Source: Craterostigma plantagineum (taxonomy: Eukaryota; Streptophyta; Magnoliopsida; Lamiales; Linderniaceae). From it: DNA of 64,000 nt. Shown here one piece after another: positions 1 through 10,281 of this stretch. The stretch spans positions 186,001 through 250,000 of the forward strand of contig JAPQWV010000366.1 in the NCBI GenBank assembly GCA_027422505.1. The letters are read 5' to 3'. The notes beneath the pieces are model-generated. The model searched no databases. It saw only the letters and a list, made by a program, of their open reading frames with translations, and was not told where the DNA came from. Numbering within the stretch: position 1 is the stretch's first letter; every line of letters starts with the position of its first letter. The position numbers and the translations under genes are program-made.

Positions 1-275
1 GCTCTGATCCATTAAATATGAGCGCTAGCAATCGTGTATTTGATTTCTTTGTGCGTGTGAAAGAATCGTCGCCTGAAAACATCTTGCTTGTTTTCCTCCT
101 TTTTTCATTTTGCCTAACTCCTTGTTTCAAGGAAGAATGTCATTCTATGTCTCGTTGATGTCTTGAAAAACCTGCCAAATTGCATAGTTTTCCCCAATTC
201 TTGCCATAATTACTTGAAGACCCCCAAACACTCAAATACAATCATAAATATTAACGTTTAAAATTATGTTTATCA
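1..275 (-). repeat. 3' LTR of Athila copy A (partial, cut by window start)
   Basis: This equals 25098-25371 of copy B, the terminal part of a 1385-bp LTR. Read on the minus strand the LTR starts TGATAAAC at 275, just after a purine-rich stretch at about 276-290 that serves as the polypurine tract. Confidence 0.88.
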
Positions 276-1762
276 AATCTCCCCACACTTAAGCGTTGCT
301 TGTCTTCAAGCAAATGAATGCAAATGGCATAGAAAGGATAAAATCATGCAACGTATCAATCAAGAATAAAATCACGTAAATAGATAATGCAAGTAAGTCG
401 GAAAACACATTCGAGACTAACAAACTACACGACTCCTTTAGCGATACCGTCGAAATCCGAACCACACAAGGATTCACTCAAATCACTCAGTGTATAGGTT
501 AAGATGTCTGTGAACTCTCTCGGGCCATGCACTAATCTAAAGGTCTTTCAGTGATCAAGCGTGAATCAGAAGGTCTTTACCGGGTTATAATATGGCTGAG
601 ATATGTATGATATGTAGAGAATAAGCGTAAAAAAAGGGTATGAGCTGTAGTCGTGTCGGACTGATGCCATCATCTCGAACGCACCCATGATTTGCCCCTT
701 TTCAACTTCTTTCGTCGTTTTCTTTTCTTCTTCTTCTTTTTCTTTTTTTTCATTTTTTTTTCGACATAGCTCTTCTTCTTTCGACCTCTCAATCCAGAAA
801 ATAGGTAATATGCTTTTGAGACTGAAAGATTATCGGAGGAAGAGTTCTTGGTCGACTATTTTTTTTCTCTCTTTTGTTTTCATTTTTTTTCGACGCTCAG
901 CTGTAATGTTCATCGAAATTGGTTTGGGTTGCGCTCTTTGACTTTAGCATTCACCCTCCACTTCTCATATTGCTCCGATGGGTTTATGCCTGAAGGCTTA
1001 ATCAGGTCGGCAATTTATAATTCTGTTTCCACAAATAAAAAGGCTCAAGCTCAAAGTGGCTAACTATGGGGGCCAGTCGTGGTTGGTTACTTTGGCTATG
1101 GACTGAATTCCTAATGCCTTCCTCATTTTCACACAATCTCACTTTAAGTAGTTTCAAAACGCAATACACAAGCAAGTTCTGAAGAGAAATAAATTAAGCA
1201 CGATTCACACAACCAAAGAAATGAGCAAAAAGCTCATAGGCTCAAAAACCTCACAAAAATAGGGTTATGTGTACGAATCTCTCAAGTATCGACAAATTCA
1301 TCATGTAAGAAAGAAGTCGACATGCAAATCCTATTTACTCACAAAATCGCTAACACATAATCATCCTTTCATGATACTAAACATGATTATCGAAAAATAT
1401 TTAATGCCAAATTCGGAAAAAAAAAAATTATATCAAAAATCAAGACATGCTCACATATAACATGTTCGCATTAATTTTGCAGAAATTCCCCTCCCCACAC
1501 TTAAGATTTATGTTTCCCTCAACATAAATATAATGTAACATACGAAAGAGGAAATATATATAAGCGAACTTCCCTGATAGTCTGATGTCCATGTTTGTAA
1601 GGCTCCTCCCCAAACTTGAGATTTTGAATTCCCTGTGATCATCGGAAACAGAATTAAAAAGTTAAAAGTACGCATAGAAATCAAAAAAACATAGGATAGG
1701 CTTGGGGTGCCTCCCAAGTAGCGCTTTCTTTAATGTCTTTTAGCTAGACAAAGTTCGGCAAT
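276..1762 (-). other. 3' non-coding region of Athila copy A with repeated polypurine-tract-like motifs
   Basis: About 1.5 kb between the integrase and the 3' LTR with no credible ORF. Some Athila elements carry an envelope-like gene here; none is recognisable. On the minus strand the motif CTTAAGTGTGGGGAG occurs next to the LTR (about 279-293) and again near 1491-1505. A variant, CTCAAGTTTGGGGAG, lies near 1607-1621. The first is the presumed second-strand primer site; the others look like duplicated tracts. The stretch at 690-900 is a pyrimidine-rich low-complexity run. Confidence 0.7.
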
Positions 1763-2958
1763 TCAACTATGGGTGGTGTTGAGGAGGTGAACTGTTTCCT
1801 TCCCTAGCACCTCGATGTCACCGCCATAGTACTGCTTGAGGCACTGTCCGTTCACCTTGAAAGCCCCTCTTTCCGGGTGTGTGATGTCGACTGTGCCGTA
1901 TGGAAATACTTGAGTCACCTTGAAAGGACCAGACCCTCGTGACTTCAACTTGCCTGCAAATATGCGTAGTCGAAAGTTATAAAGCAAGACATGGTCGCCC
2001 TCGTGAAATTCCCGTCGCTGGATTGTTTTTATCATGGTACATCTTGGTGCGTTGCTTGTAGATCCGCATATTATCGTAGGCCATAAGACGCCATTCATCG
2101 AGCTCACTAATTTGAAAATTTCTCTTTTTGCCTGCAATATCTAAATCGAAATTTAGTGTCTTCAAAGCCCAATATGCCTTATGCTCAAGCTCGACGGGTA
2201 AATGACAAGATTTTCCATAAACGAGGCGATAAGGTGTGGATCCTATAGGCGTCTTATAGGCTGTCCTATAGGCCCACAGTGCGTCATTCAGCTTGTTCGA
2301 CCAATCCTTTCGGTGGTGCTCGACGGTTTTCTCTAAAATTCGCTTCAATTCCCGATTCACGACTTCGACTTGGCCGCTTGCTTGAGGGTGGTATGGAGTG
2401 GTAACACTATGCTTAACGCCGTATTTCTCGAGCGTCCTAGAAAACTGAGTGTTACAAAAGTGAGTACCTTTATTGCTAATAATGCAACGAGGCGAACCAA
2501 ATCGTGAAAACAACGTTTTTAAGAATTTAGCGACAACCCTAGCATCATTAGTGGGCAGCGCTTGCGCCTTACCCATTTAGATACATAATCAACCGCAACT
2601 AGGATATATCGATTAGTAAACGAAGTAGGGAAAGGTCCCATGAAATCAATGCCCCAAACATCAAATACCTCGCACACTAGAATAAAATTCCGCGGCATTT
2701 CATTGCGCTTATAGATATCCGTTGGCATCTATCGCAAATATCTACATACCTTTGAGCATCCTTGAAGCTTGAAGGCCAATAGAAACCACATTCGAGTACC
2801 TTATGGGCCGTCCGATTCCCCCCATAGTGGCCTCCGGTCGGTCCGGTATGGCAATGGTCTAAGATTTTGATCGTCTCGGGAAATGACACGTATCGTCTGA
2901 CCATTTTATTGGCACAAGTCCTAAACAGGTATGGATCATCCCAAAAGTAATACTTCAA
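1763..2958 (-). pseudogene. Athila integrase, copy A (broken)
   Basis: Three overlapping minus-strand reading frames together cover a gypsy integrase. They show an N-terminal HHCC zinc module (H..H then CDRCQR), the catalytic core and a C-terminal region ending near 1763. Frames change near 2700 and 2550-2576, and again before 2137. In the core the first acidic site (GIDFMGPF) and the final glutamate ([10 protein letters not shown]) are present. The second catalytic aspartate, normally in a SDxGTHF context, reads SNKGTHF (about 2475), so Asp is replaced by Asn. With frameshifts and this change the protein cannot be functional. The same lesion is in copy B. Confidence 0.9.
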
Positions 2959-4481
2959 GTCCGAGAAGAATTCTTCTTCTGTTGGCTTGAGTATTCCTTT
3001 GGTATAATCTTTGCCACGAGATAGTTAGCAATATCAGCATACCAAGGAATATCATCGTTTACCTCACGAAGCATAGAGATGCTCGTCAGGGAAGTGGTCA
3101 TTGATGTTATCCTCATCCTTCTTTTCGTAATGTGAGTCCTCCAATCTCGATAAGTGGTCGGTTGCAAAATTTTCAGCTCCTCTTTGGTCTCGAATTTCCA
3201 CGTCAAATTCTTGAAGTAGTAGGATCCACGGATTAGTCTTGGCTTTGCATCGGGTTTGACGAGGAGGTGCTTGAGGGCCGAGTGATCTGTGTAGACAATC
3301 ACCTTGGAAAGGATGAGGTAGGTGCAAAACTTGTCGAGCGCGAACACGACCACAAGCAACTCTTTTTCAGTGGTAGTGTAATTCGCTTGTGCCTCGTTCA
3401 AAGTCTTGCTTGCGTAGTATATCGGCCGAAAGTGCTTGTCCCGCCGCTGCCCCAAAACTGCCCCTACTGCAAAGTCACTAGCATCGCACATTAGTTCAAA
3501 AGGTAGACCCCAATCGAGGGCTATCATGATAGGAGCATTAATAAGCTTATCCATAAGTATCGAAAATGCATGCATGCACTCGGATGTAAACTCATATGGC
3601 ACGTCTTTCTCAAGTAATCGGGTCAAAGGTCTAGCAATTTTAGAGAAATCCTTGATAAATCTACGATAAAAACCCGCATGTCCTATGAAACTTCTATCGC
3701 TTTTCTTGACGAGGGTGGGGGTAAACGCTCGATAGTCTCAAATTTAGCCCTATCTACCTCAATCCCCCTAGATGAAATCTTATGACCTAGCACGATTCCC
3801 TCTCTCACCATAAAATGGCATTTCTCCCAATTCAACACAAGATTGGTGTCCTCGCATTGCTTAAGCACCACCATAAGGTTAGAGAGACAGACCTCAAACG
3901 TGTTACCAAAAACCGAGAAATTATCCATGAATACCTCCATTATGTCTCCTACTAGCTTGTCGAAGATGGCCATCATACACCGCTGAAAAGTGGTCGGAGC
4001 GTTGCATAGTCCAAAAGGCATCCGTCGGTATGTGAATGTCTCGAACGGGCATGTAAAGGTAGTCTTTTCTTGATCCTCGGGCACAATGGAAATCTGCAAA
4101 TATCCTGAAAGACCATCAAGAAAGCAATAAAAATCATGACCGGATAAACGTTCAAGCATTTGATCAATAATGGGTAAAGGGAAATGATCCTTTCGCGTCG
4201 CGTCGCATCGTTTAATTTCGATAGTCAATGCAAACGCGCCACCCCATGACGGTCCTCGTTGGAATTAACTCAATCTTCTCATTGGGCACTACGGTTATTC
4301 CTCCCTTCTTCGGTACCACTTGAACTGGGTTTACCCACTTGCTATCCGAGATTGGATATATAACACCTGCATCGAGCAACTTAATCACCTCGGCCTTCAC
4401 GACTTCTTTCATGTTTGGATTCAATCGCCTTTGGGGTTGCACAACCGGTTTATACTCGTCCTCCATGAGGATCTTATGCAT
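2955..4481 (-). pseudogene. Athila reverse transcriptase-RNase H, copy A (broken)
   Basis: The minus strand encodes RT (4481 down to about 3683) and RNase H (3626 down to about 3064). Recognisable parts are the VCIDYR block, FLDGLSGY (first catalytic Asp present), MPFGLCNAPTTFQ, the polymerase box, and the RNase H blocks MCDASDFAVGAVLGQ and [10 protein letters not shown]. The polymerase box reads FMDN where the family has FMDD, so one catalytic Asp is lost. Frame changes occur near 4220, 3700 and 3240. Copy B has the same breaks. Visible amino-acid differences between the copies are few, for example TYRRMPFG here and TYRQMPFG in copy B. Confidence 0.9.
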
Positions 4482-4634
4482 GCGAAAGCTTGGGCTGATT
4501 CCTCGAATGTCCGAGATCTTCCATGCAAATGCCTACTTGTGTTCTGTTAGCACATCCATAAGCATGCTTTTCTGCCCCTCTTCTAGATCTGCGGCCACGA
4601 TGACGGGTAACTTCGAATTTTCTCCTAAGAATGC

Positions 4635-5442
4635 TTACTCCAAGAGATCGGGTAGTTGCTTGAGTTCGAGCATCGGTGGTTCCTCGATTGAGCTTTTCTC
4701 TCTTTCTTCTTCGTTGCTCTGCTTTACCTTGACGGGTTGCTCGTCGTCAATGTTGTTGTCTACATTTATATGAATGTCCGTCGTTAAGGCAGCCTCACGT
4801 TCTTCAAATTCTTGCATTAAAGAGACCAAGTCAGCTTGTGAGAGTCCCTGCAAAGTTAGGAAGTTACCCCAATTAATAATATCCATGTAAGAGCACTTAT
4901 CATCGAGCTCTTCGGTGTTACTCATCGACTCGGCCATATCAAAGGTCACTTTCTCGCTATCTATAGTCAAAGTCAATGTCCCATTACGAACATCGACCAT
5001 CGTTCCACCGGTAGCGAGAAATGGTCTACCTAAAATAAGAGGAATATTCTCATCTTTCTCTCCATGTCAAGAATAACAAAATCAGCAGGGATTATCAACT
5101 TATCAACTTTTACGAGTACATCCTCGATAATACCCCTAGGATACTAGATAGATCTATCCGCTAACTGAATACTCATTCTAGTGGGTTTGGGCTCACCTAA
5201 ACCTAGTCTTTTGAACATAGAATAAGGCATTAGATTTATACTAGCACCTCGGCCAATGCCTTATGAACAACTAAATCTCCTATAAGACAATGTATAGTAA
5301 AACTCCCTGGATCCTTAAGCTTCTTCGGAATCTTGCATTGGAGAATGGCTGAGCATTCCCCTCGTAGGCGAACGGTGGAGATATCTTCGAGTTTGCGCTT
5401 GTTCGTTACCAAGTCCTTGATGAATTTCGCCCAACGCGGCAT
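4635..5442 (-). pseudogene. Athila aspartic protease region, copy A (broken)
   Basis: Minus-strand sequence with the typical Athila protease neighbourhood: IGDLVVHKALAE (about 5250), then in another frame GASINLMPYSMF, and further on GRPFLATGGT near 5020. At the active site the family has an Asp-Leu-Gly-Ala-Ser segment. Here a short deletion just before Gly-Ala-Ser removes the catalytic Asp and shifts the frame. A stop codon (tag) follows near 5150 and another frame change near 5065. The segment 4635-5000 is open (121 residues) and ends in an acidic linker. Copy B is broken at the same places. Confidence 0.8.
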
Positions 5443-5483
5443 CTGTGCAAGAGCCTCGACAAGCGGTAAGTTAATATGTAATG

Positions 5484-7022
5484 TTAAATAGAGAGAAATT
5501 TACCGAACTGATCGTCTACTATCTCCTTCTTGAGTCTGGTTGGGTATGGGACCTTTGGTTGGTACATCTTAATAGACGGTTTGGCTATGACTTCATCCTC
5601 CTTGTTGGCCTTTTCGTCCTCGACGTTTGCCTTCTCGATCTCGACTTTCGCCTTGGTCCTTGGTACTTCCTCGAGCTGTCGTCCGTTGCGAAGTGACACC
5701 ACCTTCACATGATGGTCCTTTGGGTTGGTCTCGGTGTAACTTGGCAACGAACCGGAAGGGCGTTGTTGGATTGATTCGGCAATTTGCCCAACTTGTTTCT
5801 CTAAAGCCCGTAGTGAAGACTCTGTATTTTGCAACCGCACTTCTTGACTGTCTAAGCGAGAGTCGAGCTTTCCCATAAACTTAGATAACATTCCCTCAAG
5901 CTTGTCTACGCGACCTTCCGGAAGGGGTTCAGAATTTCCGCTGTGATATCCTTGTGTTCTTTGATTTTGAAATCCTGGCGGAGCATGTTGTTGATTTCCA
6001 TAGGCCAGGTTAGGATGAACACGATTAGGGATGAAATTTCGCTGACCTTGGTAGTTTCCCATGTAATCGACTTGCTCTGTTGGAATAGTGGCGGGGCAGT
6101 GATTTGCGCCGTGGCTTCCTCCTCATATAGTGCATGGTGGACTATATGTCGGATATGAATGAGAAGGCACAATAGTTGTGGGAGTCCTCGGTATGGGTTG
6201 TAATTGGACAGTATTAACGGCCGGCTTCATAGGCAAGAGCGCATTCACCAAAGTCTACATTTGTTGTTGGAGGGCGTCGAACTTGGCGTTGATTGCGGCA
6301 GTTTCAGCGACGTCGTACATTCCCGGTGGTTTGCCTCTATTGCTTGAGCTCCCGCGCCGAAAGCTATTAGCGCTATAATCCTCGATCACATTCCAGCCTT
6401 CTGTCGCGCTAAGATTACATAGACCTCCATTGCATGCTCCGTCTAATAGTTGTACGGTGTGATCGTTCAAGGACTCATGGAACCGCTGAATTTTTGCTCA
6501 CTCTTCGTCATCCCGTGTTGAGGAAAACGGTTCAAGAGCACCTTGAATCTGGTCCAAATATCGTATAGATTTTCGCCTCCTTTTGCTTGAATGCGGTGAG
6601 GTCCATTTTAAATTTGAGTGCCTTGGAAGGTGGAAAGAAATAGTTGATGAAGGTGGCATGCATCTGGTCCCAAGTGGTAATAGATCTCTCGGAAGTAAGT
6701 TAAACCACTCCTTTGCGTTCCCTCGTAGAGAGAATGGAAACAGATAGAGTCGGATGGCTTCGGCGCTCACGCCTTGCACTCGTATCGTGTCGGTGACTGA
6801 TAAGAAGTCTCGTATGTGGCGATAAGCATCTTCCTCGAAGAGTCCATCGTATTGAGCTGTCGGCTGAAGCATCTGAAGCCAATGATGTTTCAGCTCAAAG
6901 TTGTTCGGGACTTGAGGAAGGACTATCGCCGAGCCCACCGTTCCGACGGCGTTGTTTCTCCGTAACTCCTTCGGAGGTTCTCTCGTAGCTAATGCAATCT
7001 CGTCACGATTTTGTTCCGCCAT
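5484..7022 (-). pseudogene. Athila gag, copy A (broken)
   Basis: The gag ORF starts at ATG 7022 (MAEQNRDEIALATREPP). It carries the gypsy gag domain with DTIRVQGVSAEAIRLYLFPFSL and KEWFNLL. A one-base deletion near 6699 (ggaagtaag here, ggaaagtaag in copy B) shifts the frame specifically in this copy. The domain continues in other frames at 6255-6470 and 5906-6172, and the gag C-terminus with a heptad-rich segment (DKLEGMLSKFMGKLDSRLD) lies at 5484-6062. The protein would form the particle; it is non-functional here. Confidence 0.88.
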
Positions 7023-7144
7023 TTCGGTTGTTGCTTCGACTCACCTAGCGTTTTCCTTTAAGTTGCGTCGAAAGGTCCTCTCGATCTCCGGGTCTCCTTC
7101 AACGACTGGTAGCGAAGGATTCCTTCGGGTCATGCACCAAAGTA

Positions 7145-7506
7145 CACATACCTAGACCAAAAGAAATCCAATTAAGCAAAAAAAATAAAAATAACAATAA
7201 AAATATTTAATAAAAAAAACAATAATACTAATTAAAATAACAAAAAATAGCGGAAAAAAATAATAAGTAAAAATTACAGTAAAAATAATCACAATAATAA
7301 TAATAGTACTAATAAAAGTAATAAAAATAAAAATAATAATAGTAAAAAGAATAATAATAACTGACACACAATAAAAATAACAATAATAATAAAAATAATA
7401 ACAATATAATAATGATAATAATATAATAATGTAATAATAATAACAATAATTATAGTAATAATAATAGAGCTAGAATAATGAAGTGAAGTTTACCAAATAA
7501 CAATAG
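7145..7506 (-). other. AT-rich 5' leader of Athila copy A
   Basis: About 360 bases between gag and the primer-binding site made almost wholly of A-rich runs and (AAT)n. Copy B has the same run with minor length differences. No gene is present. Confidence 0.75.
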
Positions 7507-7519
7507 TTCCCCGGCGCCA
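7507..7519 (-). promoter_or_regulatory. Primer-binding site, Athila copy A
   Basis: The minus strand reads TGGCGCCGGGGAA, six bases inside the 5' LTR. Athila-type elements use the 3' end of tRNA-Asp; the site here matches its ends but lacks the middle bases of the 18-base consensus. Copy B has the identical shortened site. Confidence 0.75.
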
Positions 7520-7525
7520 AAAACT

Positions 7526-8376
7526 TAATCAAGCGGATTGAGTAATAAAAATAAAACAAATATTATGCACTATTCTACGCTCAATAGGCAATTGTACCTA
7601 TCGATAGTAGTACAGAAGCGGTAAGTATTCGAGTATCGAACCAAAGGAACTATCTACTTTAAAAAACCGTCGTTTAAATATTCTAGTGAATATTTTTAGT
7701 TTGATACAAATATAAATAACGATAAACTAAATAAAGAATAAACACAAAAATAAAAATCTGATAGAATAGCGATAACAGGTTGGAACGACTTCATAAAAAC
7801 GAAGTATCTGAGACTTTGAATCCCCCTAACTCGACCGAAGCAAATATCTCTTATACATAAACGTGATTATCATTAGACCGTGGAGATTCCTATAACATGC
7901 ATACGAGTCTCTATAGCTGACGAAATTGCGCCTTACTATAAAATAATCGTAAACAACAAATCTACCTCTTGAATAGCTGGGCAAGCTTCCCTAACTACAC
8001 AATCGCAGACCGCATAAAAATACGATAAATCTCTCTATTAGATTTGACTCAAATCCGACGTGGTAGCCCAACCTATCTCGCGCGATGGATTTATTCTGCT
8101 CGCCTACGAGTGGTCTAATGCCAGCCCCTCTCTCGAGCGTAGCTTGCGATTACCAAAATTATGTTGATCACATAGACATAATCAAAACAATAATATAAAT
8201 CGTAACCGAATCATAATAATAGCAGGAAAAACAACAACTTCAAAATATAGGTTCGAACTCGCTAGGGTTCATCTAGTCTCAAAAACGAGGGCTTTAGCTA
8301 CTCATAGGATAAATTAAACACTAACGAAGAATGGATATAACACAGAGAAGACATTGTATCTTCCCTGTTCGACTCC
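7526..8376 (-). repeat. 5' LTR of Athila copy A, portion before the nested insertion
   Basis: Begins taatcaagc on the plus strand, the same end as the LTRs of copy B, and is interrupted after actcc at 8372-8376 by the SIRE-like LTR. The rest of this LTR is missing because the segment is truncated at 10281. Confidence 0.88.
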
Positions 8377-10281
8377 TGTTCTGTCTTGTATTTTATTTAA
8401 GTGAACTGGGCTTTAATTTTTTAGAGCCCAGGGAGCTTAGAATTGTAATGGGCTTACAAGGGCCCAAGTATTATATACCAACATGTGGTATAAATACTAA
8501 AACCCTAACACATAGTTAGGGGTCTTGTGTGTGAGAAATACACAAAAAATAATTTTGTGAGAGAAGCTCCAAACCCTCTCAAGAACACGTACGCACGCCC
8601 CCCACGATAAGTTAAATTCTTCCCATTATTTTCGTGGTTAAAATGCTAGAAATGTGTTTTAGTTGGATGTACTAAGACCAACAAGTGGTACCAGAGCTAA
8701 ACACGTTGGGATTTGAGCAAGTTTCTAAAATTTTTGGGTTTATTTTTTCATGTTGGAATTCATGCCTTGTCCTTGAGTTTTTGAGTTGGATTTACTGTAG
8801 CAATTTACCGTAGCGGTCGATTACTGTAGCAAAATCGCCCGATTTCACTGTACCGATTTCAAATTCGCCCGATTACTGTAGCAAATCGCCCGATTTCACT
8901 GTAGCAAATTTCACCGTAGCAATCCGACCGATTACTGTAGCAAATTTCACCGTAGCACCCGGTTACTATAGCAATTTCACTGTAGCTAATCAACTGTAGC
9001 GAATTCAATTCCACGCACTAAATCGCACGATTTTAATAAATAGTTCACTTGTTCCTCACAGAGCAAATCGGCCGATTTCAATAAATTCATTGTAGGAATA
9101 TAATTTGCTGAAGCACACGATTTGGTACTGTAGCTAGAATTCGCAAATCGCCCGATTTGAAACTCTCGGCGTATTTCAGTCCTTTGACAAACAATTGCCC
9201 GATTCTGATCCTCTTGAACAGCATTCGCCCGAATTAAATCTTCACTTTGCAAATTCGCCCGATTTTTGCTATCGATTTCAAAACTTAGAATTTTTAGTAA
9301 AAAAAAAATCTTCGTCATTCGAAACTTTAATCGGGAAATCCAATTCTCACTAAATCACCCTTTGAAATTCACACTTAAACGTTCTTGATCACAAAGAAAA
9401 AAGAGAAAAAGAAAATGTGAACCCAACAGTTACAGTCTGTTTTAGGCCTTTTTCGAAAACAAAGATATTTTCCGGGTCCAAATTTATCGGTGGAACGACG
9501 TTTTTGTAAAATTTTGAAAGGAAATCCACAAACGTGTCAACGATCGCATATCCAACGATCTACTTAGAATATTCAAGCATATTATAGAAAAAGACTTGGC
9601 ATTTTCTCGAAGTTTCGAAATCATCACACAGTCTTCGGGTGTACACCAAAAGTTTTTAACGCTTAAATTCTGAAAACTTTGAATCAATCAATGGCACCCT
9701 TCCACAACTCCCATAGTAAGAAAGGCGCCGAGCCAATCAAATGCTATAATTGCAGCAAACCCGGGCACACGGCTATGACTGCTTCCTACCCAAAAAGAAG
9801 GGTGAAGAGTACTACCCTAGAAAATTACAACAGATTAAAACGGAAGCTGGAGTGGGCTTGATGGGAGGAGAACAGACAGCTGGCTCGATGAAACATCTGA
9901 AAGCGAGCAAGAGAATGTAGCCAAAATAACCCTGGCGAAAGGAGATAAATCGGAGCCGAATCACATGGAAGTAGTCGATGGTGGTAAAACGAGGAAGCGT
10001 CTTCAGAAAGGAAGGTAGAATCTATTGACCCCTTTTGTATTTCGAACTCCAAGAAAAATTTACAGCTCTTCATAGCAATTTCAGGTCATTGGAAAAGGAA
10101 CTAGCTAAGACTATAGCCGATTAGATATGACACGTGAAAATGTAGATAGACTAGAAACTAACTTAGCTAATTCCGTAGCAAATTTAGCTGAATCAGCGTC
10201 AAAAGTCATTGACTTAAATAACAAAGTCTCAAAACACGAGCAAACAAGCAATGTGTAGACCACGAGAGGACAATCAACGAC
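8377..10281 (+). mobile_element. SIRE-like non-autonomous element, truncated copy A
   Basis: A plus-strand LTR (8377-8683, TGTT...CAACA) is followed by a primer-binding site at 8686-8697 (TGGTACCAGAGC, one mismatch to the initiator-Met type). Then come a leader rich in ACTGTAGC and TCGCCCGAT motifs (about 8795-9285) and a gag fragment. It matches 33474-35374 of copy B almost base for base and stops within the gag coiled-coil region at 10281, where hAT sequence is joined. It shares the actcc target site with copy B. Confidence 0.9.
9679..10255 (+). pseudogene. SIRE-type gag fragment with zinc knuckle, copy A
   Basis: Short ORF 9679-9861 contains CYNCSKPGHTAM, a CCHC knuckle in which the last Cys is missing (TASYPKR follows). 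The continuation in copy B is frame-shifted here by small indels (for example gtaaaacgagg versus gtaaaaacgagg near 9985). Coding similarity then continues into LETNLANSVANLAE-like sequence up to about 10255. No function is possible in this copy. Confidence 0.7.

Larger units (their letters stand above)
1..10281 (-). mobile_element. Athila-like Ty3/gypsy retrotransposon, copy A (truncated, duplicated segment)
   Basis: On the minus strand the order is gag, protease, RT-RNase H, integrase, long 3' non-coding region, 3' LTR. This order, the gag type and the primer-binding site fit the plant Athila lineage of Ty3/gypsy. The window opens inside the 3' LTR. The 5' LTR begins at 7526 and is interrupted at 8377 by a plus-strand SIRE-like element, which is cut off at 10281 where hAT sequence begins. 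Every part matches copy B with an offset of about 25,095 bases, including the nested insertion and its actcc target duplication. All genes are broken by frameshifts and stops, nearly all shared with copy B. Insertion boundaries are directly visible; the lineage name is from family knowledge. Confidence 0.9.

Noticed and set aside
4339..4773. 144-residue plus-strand ORF (also 29433-29867)
   Set aside because: Antisense to the Athila pol region; its Ser/Leu-rich composition mirrors the coding strand.
1..10281. Two independent insertions of Athila plus SIRE-like element
   Set aside because: The same nested site, same actcc duplication and shared frameshifts require duplication of one ancestral block.
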